Shown in pieces: positions 31,763 to 40,515 of a stretch of 43,914 bases of DNA. The DNA comes from a bacterium (GTDB taxonomy: Bacteria; Vulcanimicrobiota; Vulcanimicrobiia; Vulcanimicrobiales; Vulcanimicrobiaceae), in the NCBI GenBank assembly GCA_021805775.1, contig JAJZED010000018.1, forward strand, positions 1 through 43,914, given 5' to 3'. Made by a program: the position numbers and the translations under genes. The notes under the pieces were generated by a model. It saw only the letters and a program-made list of their open reading frames with translations, was not told where the DNA came from and ran no database searches. The stretch's first letter is position 1. The number at the start of each line of letters is the position of its first letter.

Positions 31763-31773
31763 AAAGCTATGAA
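31758..31773. promoter_or_regulatory. Inverted repeat holding two divergent start codons
   Basis: TTCATA-AAGC-TATGAA is a perfect 6-4-6 palindrome. The ATG of the - strand gene (31762-31760) and the ATG of the + strand gene (31769-31771) are its two arms. Neither gene has a visible ribosome site here. It could be an operator or simply symmetric starts. No -10 or -35 pair could be assigned. Confidence 0.4.
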
Positions 31774-32011
31774 CGAGCAGAGTAAACAGGAAACGGGCTC
31801 GGAGATCGAAGCCGAGAGCGACCGCTCTTCGATGAAGAGCGCGCTGATTTGGATCGGTATTGCGGGCTTCGGGCTCGCGGTTACCGCGGTCGCCGCACGC
31901 GTACTCTTCCTTCGTCGTCAATCCGACCCAACCGGCCAACGCATCCAAGCCTTGATCGACGAGGCCAACTCTCTGTTGAAGACGCTTGACGATCAAAGGA
32001 ATAGCGCCTAA
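31769..32011 (+). CDS. Small single-span membrane protein, unknown
   Basis: An 80-residue protein with a charged N-terminus (NEQSKQETGSEIEAESDRSS), one hydrophobic span (ALIWIGIAGFGLAVTAVAAR) and a helical cytoplasmic tail (IQALIDEANSLLKTLDDQ). It overlaps the start of rlmD by 26 bases, so the two are probably co-translated. No ribosome site is visible at ATG 31769, and the divergent gene starts only six bases away. I do not recognise a family. Confidence 0.6.
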   Translation: MNEQSKQETGSEIEAESDRSSMKSALIWIGIAGFGLAVTAVAARVLFLRRQSDPTGQRIQALIDEANSLLKTLDDQRNSA

Positions 32012-33479
32012 CCCGTCGCGCGTGCGCGTCGGGGACGAAGTCGAACTGACCTTCCACGATCTGCTCGTCAACGGGCAAGGCGTAGGAAGACTCGGTTCTC
32101 TTGCCGTGTTCTGCTGGGGACCGCTTCCGCAGGAACGAGCACTTGTCCGTATTACCACCCTCAAAGCTCGGTACGCAGTCGCGACCCAGGTGCGTTTGCT
32201 CTCGGGCTCGCCGCACCGCGTGGTCCCGTTCTGCGCGGCGTTTGGAACCTGCGGCGGCTGCCAAGTGCAGCACATGAGCTATCCCGCGCAACTCTCGTGG
32301 AAGCGCGAGGTCGTTCACAATGCCTTGCGACGCATCGGCGGGCTCCAAGGCGTCGACGTTCGCAACGTCATCCCGTCCCCTCGCTCGCGGCGCTATCGCA
32401 ATAAAGTTGCGTTGGTCGTCGAGGGCGGCGAGCAGAGTCCGCCGCGGCTCGGATTCTTCCGCCAGCGCACGCACGAATTGGTCGAGATCGAAAGTTGTCC
32501 GATCTTGGTTCCGGAGCTCGATGAGATCGTCGCTCGGCTGAGTTCGCTGCGCTTAGAAGATAGGCTCGGCGAGGTCTATCGCGTCGCGCGGCACTTTGTT
32601 GCGCGGGCATCATCGGCGAACGGGGGTAGCGTTCTCTCCGTCACGACCGATCGAGAGACGCCGGAGATCGCGCGCGTCGCGCGCCATTTGCTCGAACGAC
32701 TGCCGAAAGTGCGCGGCATCGCCAATTCGTTCGAACCGGCGAGCGCGAATGCCGTTATGGGGCGCGAAAATCGAACCCTCGCCGGCACGACGACGATCGA
32801 AGACACGATCGCCGGGGTTCGCTACCGCGTCTCGCCGGAGTCGTTCTTTCAAGTGAATCCCAGCGTGGTTGCAAAGATCTTTGCACTCATGCGCGGTGGG
32901 CTCGCGCAACCGCGAAAGATCGTCGACCTCTATTGCGGCGCAGGAACTTTTTCGCTCTATTTTGCTTCCGCAGGCAGCAGCGTGATGGGGATCGAGGAAA
33001 ATCCCGCAGCGGTGCGCGAGGCCGAGGCGAACGCCGAACTCAACGGCTTACAGGAGCGCGTCGAGTTTACGGCCGCTCGCGTGGAGGAAGCGGTCGCGCG
33101 CCCCGAGATCGCGGCGCGCCTTCGCGAGGCGGAGATTCTCTTCCTCGACCCGCCACGCAAGGGAAGCGACGAGGCGACGCTTGCGGCGGTCGCACGTGCG
33201 CGCGTTCCCAATATATGGTATCTCTCGTGCGACCCGGCGACGCTCGCCCGGGATTTGAAGTTCCTCACGTCCAATGGCTACACCGTCGGAATCGTACAGC
33301 CGTTCGATATGTTTCCGCAGACCGGGCACGTAGAAACGCTCGTCACGCTCTATTGCAATGCGCGCGAGATTCAGGCAGCAGTCGAAGCGGCGTTCGCCGA
33401 TACCCCGCCGCCCGAATGGCCCGACGACGACCATTCCTCACCTACGGAGTACCCTGATTTTGTCATCCGAGAATCTTGA
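31986..33479 (+). CDS. rlmD: 23S rRNA (uracil-5-)-methyltransferase, RlmD/RumA family
   Basis: This enzyme makes 5-methyluridine in RNA (U1939 of 23S rRNA in E. coli; some relatives act on U747 or on tRNA). Parts in order: TRAM domain (about 10-60, VRVGDEVELTFHDLLVNGQG), four iron-sulphur cysteines (FCAAFGTCGGCQVQH and, later, ESCPI), the SAM site YCGAGTFSLYFA with DPPRKG, the catalytic cysteine in SCDPATLARD, and the glutamate in TGHVETLV. The start TTG 31986 overlaps the preceding gene; GTG 32022 is possible but would clip the TRAM domain. It has 497 residues. Its stop lies inside gatC. Confidence 0.92.
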   Translation: MTIKGIAPNPSRVRVGDEVELTFHDLLVNGQGVGRLGSLAVFCWGPLPQERALVRITTLKARYAVATQVRLLSGSPHRVVPFCAAFGTCGGCQVQHMSYPAQLSWKREVVHNALRRIGGLQGVDVRNVIPSPRSRRYRNKVALVVEGGEQSPPRLGFFRQRTHELVEIESCPILVPELDEIVARLSSLRLEDRLGEVYRVARHFVARASSANGGSVLSVTTDRETPEIARVARHLLERLPKVRGIANSFEPASANAVMGRENRTLAGTTTIEDTIAGVRYRVSPESFFQVNPSVVAKIFALMRGGLAQPRKIVDLYCGAGTFSLYFASAGSSVMGIEENPAAVREAEANAELNGLQERVEFTAARVEEAVARPEIAARLREAEILFLDPPRKGSDEATLAAVARARVPNIWYLSCDPATLARDLKFLTSNGYTVGIVQPFDMFPQTGHVETLVTLYCNAREIQAAVEAAFADTPPPEWPDDDHSSPTEYPDFVIRES

Positions 33480-33753
33480 TATCGCCTATGTGGCCAAACT
33501 CGCCCGCATCGCGTTGACCGACGACGAGGTCGAGCGGTTCGGGGCGCAACTCGGCGACTTACTTGGCCACGTTGCGACGCTCGCCGACCTCGATCTCGAT
33601 AGCATCCCGGCGACCGCGCAAGTGGTCGAATCGCGGAACGTCGTCCGTGAAGATTGCGAGCGCCCTTCGCTCGATCGCGAGACGGTCCTCAACGGCGCAC
33701 CGCAACGGCAGGGCGCGTTCGTTCGCGTACCGCGCATCATCGGGCAGGCGTAA
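33460..33753 (+). CDS. gatC: Asp/Glu-tRNA amidotransferase subunit C
   Basis: GatC is the small subunit that wraps GatA and GatB together. The family pattern is VAKLARIALTDDEVERFGAQ followed by LGDLLGHVATLADLDLDSIP. The usual C-terminal end VxNxxPQxxxxxFxVPxII appears as VLNGAPQRQGAFVRVPRII. It has 97 residues, the normal length. Start TTG 33460 has GGAG ten bases before. It overlaps the rlmD stop by 20 bases. gatA follows after two bases. Confidence 0.94.
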   Translation: MSSENLDIAYVAKLARIALTDDEVERFGAQLGDLLGHVATLADLDLDSIPATAQVVESRNVVREDCERPSLDRETVLNGAPQRQGAFVRVPRIIGQA

Positions 33754-33755
33754 CG

Positions 33756-35240
33756 ATGGCAACGATAGCAAAAAGTGCAGCAGAGATCGCGCGTGCGGTG
33801 AACGCCCGCGAATGTTCGGCGCGCGAGATAATAGATGCGACGCTCTCGCGGATCGAGGCGGTCGAACCGCAGGTCGGGGCATACCTCAGCGTGCTCGGGC
33901 GGCAGGCGCGCGAAAGTGCCGATGCGCTCGACGCGCGGATCGCTGCCGGAGAGCGCTTTCCGCTTGCCGGGGTGCCGCTTGCGGTCAAAGATAATCTCGC
34001 GCTCGAGGGCACGGTGACGACCTGCGGTAGTAAGATGCTCGAACGCTGGGTCGCTCCCTACACGGCGACGGCCGTGCGTTCGATGCTCGCCGCCGGTGCG
34101 ATTCCGGTCGGAAAAGCGAATATGGATGAATTCGCGATGGGATCGTCGTGCGAGAATAGCGCGCTGGGCGTCACCCGCAATCCGTACGATCTGCAGCGCG
34201 TTCCCGGCGGCTCGAGCGGCGGATCCGCTGCATCGGTCGCGGCGTACGAAGCGACGATTGCGCTAGGAAGCGATACCGGCGGTTCGATTCGCGAGCCGGC
34301 TGCGTTCTGCAATCTCGTCGGTTTTAAGCCGACCTACGGGCGCATCTCGCGCTACGGACTTATCGCTTTTGCATCGAGCCTCGACCAGATCGGGCCGCTG
34401 ACGCGCAGCGTCGAAGACGCGGCGCTCGCCTACGATGCGATGGCCGGTTTCGACCCCATGGATGCAACGAGCGTCGATCGAACCGTCGAGGCGACCGCCG
34501 GGACGTTACGCGAAGATCTGCGCGGTCTCCGAATCGGGGTGGTGAAGCAATTCGACACGCATAAACTCGGCGCCGAGATCGACGACGTGTACGACCGCGC
34601 TCTCCACGATCTCGAAGCGCTCGGTGCCGAGATCGTCGAAGTCGAGTTGCCGACCGCCGATTATGGGCTTGCAACCTATTATCTCATCGCGCCGGCGGAA
34701 TGTAGCTCGAATCTGGCGCGCTTCGACGGGGTCCGGTATGGATTGCGCGTCGACGGCGTAGACGTGGCGGAGATGAACGAGCGGACCCGCGCGGCAGGTT
34801 TCGGCCCGGAAGTGAAGCGGCGCATTTTGATCGGCACCTACGCGCTTTCGAGCGGCTATTACGACGCCTATTACGTGCGCGCGCAAAAAGCGCGTACGCT
34901 CGTGGCGCGCGATTTCGCCAAAGCTTTTGAGAGGTGCGATCTTATTGCCGCCCCGGCGACAAGCTCGCCTGCATTTCGTTTCAAATCGAAGAGCGATCCC
35001 TATAGCATGTATCTGATGGACTACTACACGATTCCGATGTCGCTCGCCGGCTTGCCGGCCTTGAGCGTACCCTGCGGCTGGGTAACTCCGGAAGGGGGCG
35101 AACGCCCGATGCCGTTAGGGTTGCAACTTACCGCGCCGCTTTTTGCCGAACGGCCGTTGCTTGCCGCGGCACACGCCTACGAACGGGCGACGAAGCATGC
35201 TGCCAAACATGGAACGCAGCTTCCGGAGGCGGCACGATGA
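33756..35240 (+). CDS. gatA: Asp/Glu-tRNA amidotransferase subunit A
   Basis: GatA is the amidase that releases ammonia from glutamine to amidate Glu-tRNA-Gln and/or Asp-tRNA-Asn. The Ser-cisSer-Lys catalytic set is visible: the lysine in VPLAVKDNL, the glycine-serine loop RVPGGSSGGSAASVAA, and the nucleophile region ALGSDTGGSIREPAAF. The C-terminal part has YDAYYVRAQKARTLVARDF and LAGLPALSVPCGW. It has 494 residues. Start ATG 33756 follows gatC directly. Its presence suggests that the cell makes Gln-tRNA or Asn-tRNA indirectly. Confidence 0.96.
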   Translation: MATIAKSAAEIARAVNARECSAREIIDATLSRIEAVEPQVGAYLSVLGRQARESADALDARIAAGERFPLAGVPLAVKDNLALEGTVTTCGSKMLERWVAPYTATAVRSMLAAGAIPVGKANMDEFAMGSSCENSALGVTRNPYDLQRVPGGSSGGSAASVAAYEATIALGSDTGGSIREPAAFCNLVGFKPTYGRISRYGLIAFASSLDQIGPLTRSVEDAALAYDAMAGFDPMDATSVDRTVEATAGTLREDLRGLRIGVVKQFDTHKLGAEIDDVYDRALHDLEALGAEIVEVELPTADYGLATYYLIAPAECSSNLARFDGVRYGLRVDGVDVAEMNERTRAAGFGPEVKRRILIGTYALSSGYYDAYYVRAQKARTLVARDFAKAFERCDLIAAPATSSPAFRFKSKSDPYSMYLMDYYTIPMSLAGLPALSVPCGWVTPEGGERPMPLGLQLTAPLFAERPLLAAAHAYERATKHAAKHGTQLPEAAR

Positions 35241-36691
35241 AGTACGAAGCGGTCATCGGCATCGAGTGCCACGTTGAACTAAAAACCGCGAGCAAGATGT
35301 TCTGCGGCTGTGCGAATCGTTTCGGCGCCGAACCAAACACGCTGATTTGCCCGGTCTGTATGGGGATGCCCGGATCTCTTCCGGTGCCGAATGCCGCGGC
35401 GATCGAATACATGATCCGCGCCGGACTGGCGTTTAAGGCCGCGATCCCGGCGTACTCAAAGTTCGATCGGAAGAACTATTTCTATCCCGACATGCCGAAA
35501 AATTACCAGATATCGCAGTACGATATGCCGCTGACGCAAGGCGGGGTGGTGCGATATTGGCTCGAGGACGGGACGATTCGCGAGTGCCGTCTGACGCGCA
35601 TTCACCTGGAAGAAGATACCGGAAAATCGACCCATGCCGGTTCCGGAGACGGACGGATCGCCGGGAGTTCGTACTCGCTGGTCGATTTCAATCGCGCCGG
35701 CGTCCCGCTCATGGAGTGCGTATCGGAGCCCGATCTTCGTAGCGCCGAAGAAGCGGTCGCGTTCTTGGAAATGCTCCGACGCACGTTAATGGCCATCGGC
35801 GTCAGCGACGTGAAGATGGAAGAAGGTTCGCTTCGTTGCGATGCTAACGTTTCGATTCGTCCGATCGGTAGCGAGACGTACGGTACGAAGACCGAAATAA
35901 AAAATATGAATTCCTTCCGTTCGGTACGGCGCGCGATCGAGAGCGAGATCGCTCGGCAGAGCGCGATGCTCGATGCCGGCGAACGCATCGTGCAGGAAAC
36001 GCTCGGCTGGGACGAGGCAAATGGGACGACGATCTCGATGCGCAGCAAAGAGCTCGCGCACGATTATCGCTATTTCCCCGACCCCGATCTCGTGCCGATG
36101 GAAATCTCCGAGGAGCGCGTTGCCGCGGTACGCGCGAAAATGTCGCCCCTGCCGATCGATCGTTTCGAACGGTACGCGAAAGAATACGGCTTTAACATCA
36201 AGCAGACGACGCAACTTATCGACGCGCCCGAGATCGCGGATTTCTTCGACCGCACCGTAGAAGTATCGAAACATCCGCAACAAACCCAGAATTTCGTTCT
36301 CGGTGACCTGTCGCGCTTGGCCAATGAGAGCGGCATAGCGATTCACCAATCGCCGGTGAGCCCGGAGCACCTCGGCGAGCTCGTGACGTTAGTGGAAGCG
36401 AAAACCATCAATTCGAAGATCGCCAAGGAACTGCTCGCGCGGATGTGGGCGGGCGAAGGCTCTCCGAAAGCGATCGTCGAGCGGGAAGGGCTCGCGCAGA
36501 CGAGCGATCCCGCCGCCCTCGCGCGATTCGTTGACGAAGTGCTCGCCGCTAATGCCGCAAGCGTCGAAGAGTATCGAGCGGGCAAGAGCAACGTCTTCGG
36601 CTTCCTCGTTGGTGCGGTAATGAAGAACTCGCGCGGAAAGGCAGACCCCGCAGCGGTGAACGCACTGTTGCGCGAACGGCTTGGAGGCTAA
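35237..36691 (+). CDS. gatB: Asp/Glu-tRNA amidotransferase subunit B
   Basis: GatB phosphorylates the misacylated tRNA and receives ammonia from GatA. The signature stretches VIGIECHVELKTASKMFCGC, ICPVCMGMPGSLPVPN, KNYFYPDMPKNYQISQYDMP, EDTGKSTH and the C-terminal YqeY-like tail (about 330-484) are present. Two zinc-type Cys pairs (CGC and CPVC) are kept. It has 484 residues. The ATG overlaps the gatA stop (ATGA). Confidence 0.96.
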   Translation: MKYEAVIGIECHVELKTASKMFCGCANRFGAEPNTLICPVCMGMPGSLPVPNAAAIEYMIRAGLAFKAAIPAYSKFDRKNYFYPDMPKNYQISQYDMPLTQGGVVRYWLEDGTIRECRLTRIHLEEDTGKSTHAGSGDGRIAGSSYSLVDFNRAGVPLMECVSEPDLRSAEEAVAFLEMLRRTLMAIGVSDVKMEEGSLRCDANVSIRPIGSETYGTKTEIKNMNSFRSVRRAIESEIARQSAMLDAGERIVQETLGWDEANGTTISMRSKELAHDYRYFPDPDLVPMEISEERVAAVRAKMSPLPIDRFERYAKEYGFNIKQTTQLIDAPEIADFFDRTVEVSKHPQQTQNFVLGDLSRLANESGIAIHQSPVSPEHLGELVTLVEAKTINSKIAKELLARMWAGEGSPKAIVEREGLAQTSDPAALARFVDEVLAANAASVEEYRAGKSNVFGFLVGAVMKNSRGKADPAAVNALLRERLGG

Positions 36692-39026
36692 GCGCGCTCT
36701 CGCCGACGAGCAGACCTTGGCGGCGCTCGATTTTCCCGCGATCGTCGATCGCGTCGAGCGCGCGACGCAGACCGAGCGCGGGCGGGAATACGCGCGGGAA
36801 CTTCTCCCCCAGAACGAGATCGCCGTCGTGCGCGACGAGCAGGCGCGCACTGCGGCGATTCGCCGAGCGCTGGTAGAGCGCGATTTTTATGTCGCTGCCG
36901 CGATCGACCCGGAACGTTTGGTCGATGCTGCGGCGGCCGGACGTAGCCTTGCGGGAAGCGAGCTGCGCGCCGCCGCCGACGCGCTCGCCGCCGCGGCGAG
37001 TGCGGCCCGTCTCTTGCGCGAGACCGCCGAGCTCTCGTTACAGCCGCTCCTCGCACTCCACGGCGATCTCAAAGAGCTCGTCGGGGCGTTGCGCAACGCC
37101 CTCGACGAGCGCGGCGAGATGCTCGACCGGGCGAGCCCGGCGCTCGCGCGGTTGCGGCGGAGCATCGCAAGCGCACAGAACGAAGCGCGCGAACGGGTCG
37201 GTGCGATCTTGCGGTCGAGCCGATTCGAGAGTGCGATTCAAGAGCGCGTCGTCACGATGCGCGAAGGGCGCTACGTCGTGCCGGTCAAGGCGGAGTTCGC
37301 CGGAGAATTTCCCGGAATCGTCCACGACACCAGCGGTTCGGGGCAGACGCTCTTCGTGGAACCGCTCGCCGCGCTCGACGCCAACAACCGCGTGCGCACC
37401 GCCCGTATCGCCGAACAACACGAGGTCGAGAGAATACTCGCCGAGCTTTCGCGCTCCGTCGGCGACGCGCGCGACCGGATCGCGGCGAACATCGAGTTTC
37501 TCGCGCGTGCCGATCTCCTCGCCGCCAAGGCGCGCGTCGCGGTGGCGATGGATGCCTGCGAGCCGGAGATTACCGATGCATGCGAGCTCTTCGTCAATGC
37601 CGGGCGCCACCCGCTGCTCGGCGAGCGGGCGGTCGCGCAATCGTTCGCGCTCGGTGAGAGCCCGCAAATACTGGTGATCAGCGGGCCGAATATGGGCGGC
37701 AAAACCGTTGCGCTCAAGCTCGCCGGGCTCTTTACGGCGATGGCCTATGCCGGGCTTCAACTGCCCGCCGGGCATTCGACACGTATCGGCTCGTTCGTGC
37801 GGATTATCGCCGATATAGGTGACGCACAATCGATCGCCGCCGACGCCTCGACGTTCTCGGCGCATTTGATGAAGTTGCGTACGATGTTGGAGATTGCCGA
37901 CGGGCGGACGCTCGTCCTCGTCGATGAGATCGGCGGCGGCACCGAGCCGGCAGCCGGAGCGGCGCTCGCGCGAGCGATTATCGAACGCTTTCTTGCCCGC
38001 GGCGTGCGCGCGATCCTTACGACCCATTCAACCGAACTCAAACTCTTCGCACATTCCGCCGACGGCGTCGAAAATGCGAGCGTACGCTTCGATCCGGAGA
38101 GTTTTCGCCCGACCTACCAACTCGATATCGGGGCGCCGGGGCAGTCGCTTGCATTTCCGCTCGCGCGCCGGATGGGAATCCCGACCGAAACGATCGAGCG
38201 CGCGCAAAGCTTGCTCGAGAGCCGCGAACGCGATTACGAAAGCGCGCTCGAACAACTCTCGCATCGATCGGCAGAACTCGAGGCGGAGCGAAGCACTCTT
38301 GCCGCCGAGCGCTCCGCACTCGAAAGCGCTCGCGCGAGCCTCGAAGCGCAGCGGAAAACCTCTCTCGCCGAACGCGAGCGTTTTTTAGAGCGCGCGGACG
38401 AAGCGCTCGCCGCACGTCTGCGAGAATTTGCAGCCGATCTGACGCGCGCGGCGGCGGCCTCGACGCCGCGGCCTCGGATTACCCCCGGGCAGACGCGCGC
38501 GCTCGCTCGTGCTGCCGAGGGGCTGCGCGACGAGCTCGGCATCGCCGACGCTCCGACCGAAAAACCGACGGAGAGCGGGGCGTTTGCGCCCGACGACGTC
38601 GTCTTCGTTCGTTCGCTCCAACGGGAAGCGCGCGTCGTCGAAGATTACGGCGAGCGCGTTCAAGTTGCCATCGGTGCGTTACGTAGTGTCGTCGCGCGGA
38701 GCGAACTCGAGCGAAGGCCGGCCGCGAAACGAAAAATCGAGCGGAATGCAGCGGCCGCGAAGCTCGAGAGTGCGAGTCGCAGCAGCGGCGAACTCGACGT
38801 GCGTGGAAAGCGCTTCGTCGAGGCGGAGCCGCTCGTGGAACGCTGGCTCGACGATGCGGCGCTCTCCGGGCTCGCAGAGTTGCGGCTCATCCACGGGAAA
38901 GGGAGCGGGCTGTTGGGGCGCGGTCTCCAGCAGTACCTACGCGAGCACCCTGCGGTGGCCTCTCTGCGCTACGGGAATGCCGATGAGGGTGGAGGGGGCG
39001 TTACGATCGTTTCGTTGCATTTATGA
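36681..39026 (+). CDS. mutS2: MutS2 family protein with Smr domain
   Basis: MutS2 is a MutS relative that resolves or cuts recombination intermediates, or rescues collided ribosomes in some bacteria. The ATPase has Walker A ISGPNMGGKTVALKLAGL, the ST motif DASTFSAHLMKLR, Walker B TLVLVDEIGGGTEP and ILTTHSTELK. A charged coiled coil follows (about 510-610). The C-terminal Smr nuclease domain shows ELDVRGKRFVEAEPLVERWL and LIHGKGSGLL. It lacks the MutS N-terminal mismatch domain, as the family does. It has 781 residues. Start TTG 36681 overlaps the gatB stop; no ATG fits better. Confidence 0.94.
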   Translation: MEAKRALADEQTLAALDFPAIVDRVERATQTERGREYARELLPQNEIAVVRDEQARTAAIRRALVERDFYVAAAIDPERLVDAAAAGRSLAGSELRAAADALAAAASAARLLRETAELSLQPLLALHGDLKELVGALRNALDERGEMLDRASPALARLRRSIASAQNEARERVGAILRSSRFESAIQERVVTMREGRYVVPVKAEFAGEFPGIVHDTSGSGQTLFVEPLAALDANNRVRTARIAEQHEVERILAELSRSVGDARDRIAANIEFLARADLLAAKARVAVAMDACEPEITDACELFVNAGRHPLLGERAVAQSFALGESPQILVISGPNMGGKTVALKLAGLFTAMAYAGLQLPAGHSTRIGSFVRIIADIGDAQSIAADASTFSAHLMKLRTMLEIADGRTLVLVDEIGGGTEPAAGAALARAIIERFLARGVRAILTTHSTELKLFAHSADGVENASVRFDPESFRPTYQLDIGAPGQSLAFPLARRMGIPTETIERAQSLLESRERDYESALEQLSHRSAELEAERSTLAAERSALESARASLEAQRKTSLAERERFLERADEALAARLREFAADLTRAAAASTPRPRITPGQTRALARAAEGLRDELGIADAPTEKPTESGAFAPDDVVFVRSLQREARVVEDYGERVQVAIGALRSVVARSELERRPAAKRKIERNAAAAKLESASRSSGELDVRGKRFVEAEPLVERWLDDAALSGLAELRLIHGKGSGLLGRGLQQYLREHPAVASLRYGNADEGGGGVTIVSLHL

Positions 39027-39074
39027 TGGGGACGCGGGGAAGCTTGAGTTCGAGCGCGTAGTTTTCGCCGGGAG

Positions 39075-40262
39075 ATGATGCAAAAGCAAGATATCCAGGC
39101 GCTTCTCGACGGGTTCGAGCACGTCGAATCGGCCGCCGAGTTTCGCAGCCGGATAGCACTCGGGCGTCCGCTGCGCGTCAAACTCGGCATCGATCCGACG
39201 AGCCCCGATCTCCATCTCGGATTTATGGTTGTGCTGGAGAAGCTTCAGCGTTTCGCCGCAGCGGGGCACGCGGTCACGCTCATTATCGGGGATTTCACCG
39301 CGCGAATCGGCGACCCCAGCGGGAAGAACGCGATGCGCCCGCAACTTGGCCCCGACGAGATCGAGGCGAATATGCGGACCTATCGCGAGCAGGCGGGGAA
39401 GGTGCTCGATTTGGAGCGCGTCTCCGTTCGTTATAATTCCGAATGGCTCGATAAACTCGGCCTCACCGATCTCATCGGTCTCCTCTCAAAAACAACCGTC
39501 GCACAGATGCTCGAACGGAACGACTTCGACCAACGCTATAGTACCGGTACGCCGATCTCGCTGCACGAGTTTCTCTATCCCGTCGCGCAAGCGTACGATT
39601 CCATTGCGGTGGAGGCCGATGTGGAACTCGGAGGGACCGATCAACTCTTCAACCTTCTGCTCGGCCGACACTACCAACGCGAATTCGGGCAAGCGCCGCA
39701 AATTTGTGCGACCGTGCCCCTTCTCGTCGGGCTCGACGGCGTGAAGAAAATGAGCAAGTCGATTGGAAATTACGTCGGTATCGCCGAAAGCGCGGAGACG
39801 CAATTCGGCAAGCTCATGTCGATCGCCGACGAATTGATGCCGGTTTATGCGCGGCTCGCGGCCTTCCGTTCGCAGAGCGATGCCGATGCGCTTGCGGCAT
39901 CCGTACGTTCGGGTGCGGCAAATCCCATGCAACTCAAAAAAGATCTCGCTCTCGATATCGTCGCTCGCTATCACGGTCTTGAGGCGGCGCGGCGGGCGCG
40001 GGAGCATTTCGAGGCGACCGTCCAGCGTCGTGAAGCTCCGGCGGTGATGCCCGAGCTACGGCACGCCCCTGCTCGCTTGAGCGCGCTTATCGTCGCGGCA
40101 GGTTTTGCCGCGAGCAAGCGTGAGGCCGAGCGACTTTTAACGGGGAATGGGGTGAAGCTCGATGGTATCGTCATCGCGGAGCCTCATGCCGAATGGAACG
40201 GCGAACCCGCCGTGTTATCGGTGGGATCGAGAAAATTCGTGCGTTTGCTCAGTCTTTCTTAG
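39075..40262 (+). CDS. tyrS: Tyrosyl-tRNA synthetase
   Basis: Class I synthetase that charges tRNA-Tyr. Motifs: LGIDPTSPDLHLGF at the HIGH position, IIGDFTARIGDPSGKN, RYNSEWLDKLG, SLHEFLYPVAQAYDS, DVELGGTDQLFNLL and GVKKMSKSIGNYVG (KMSKS). The C-terminal S4 RNA-binding domain begins near residue 330 (APARLSALIVAAGFAASKRE). The last residue of HIGH is Phe instead of His (HLGF), which is unusual for an active enzyme of this type. It has 395 residues. It starts at ATG 39075 or 39078. Confidence 0.95.
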   Translation: MMQKQDIQALLDGFEHVESAAEFRSRIALGRPLRVKLGIDPTSPDLHLGFMVVLEKLQRFAAAGHAVTLIIGDFTARIGDPSGKNAMRPQLGPDEIEANMRTYREQAGKVLDLERVSVRYNSEWLDKLGLTDLIGLLSKTTVAQMLERNDFDQRYSTGTPISLHEFLYPVAQAYDSIAVEADVELGGTDQLFNLLLGRHYQREFGQAPQICATVPLLVGLDGVKKMSKSIGNYVGIAESAETQFGKLMSIADELMPVYARLAAFRSQSDADALAASVRSGAANPMQLKKDLALDIVARYHGLEAARRAREHFEATVQRREAPAVMPELRHAPARLSALIVAAGFAASKREAERLLTGNGVKLDGIVIAEPHAEWNGEPAVLSVGSRKFVRLLSLS

Positions 40263-40271
40263 GGAGGAACG

Positions 40272-40508
40272 ATGTCGTCTACGCCGGTTACCTACACTTC
40301 GTCGCAAGCACCGTTAGGGGCATCGCGATTCGTTTGTAAGCGCTGCAAACGCGAATATAACCCGCCGCAGCCCGGAGAGCGCCCGATTCGCTGCGAGTGC
40401 GGCTGGTGGTATTACAACGACGGCGTTGCTATTCGCGAAACGTACTGGCAGCGTATCGCACCCTATCGCGTGCCGCCCGCGTTCAAGGAGCTTTTCCCGA
40501 CGGATTAA
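40272..40508 (+). CDS. Small zinc-ribbon protein
   Basis: A 78-residue protein with a four-cysteine zinc ribbon: FVCKRCKREYN, then RPIRCECGWWYY (C-x2-C and C-x-C). The fold resembles the RPC10/RpoP-type ribbon of RNA polymerase subunits. A strong ribosome site (AGGGAGG) precedes ATG 40272, nine bases after the tyrS stop. Its function is unknown. Confidence 0.75.
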   Translation: MSSTPVTYTSSQAPLGASRFVCKRCKREYNPPQPGERPIRCECGWWYYNDGVAIRETYWQRIAPYRVPPAFKELFPTD

Positions 40509-40515
40509 CCGGCTC

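Noticed and set aside
39027-39074. T-box or other riboswitch before tyrS
   Set aside because: The gap is only 48 bases, with no specifier loop or terminator. tyrS is probably expressed from the upstream operon.
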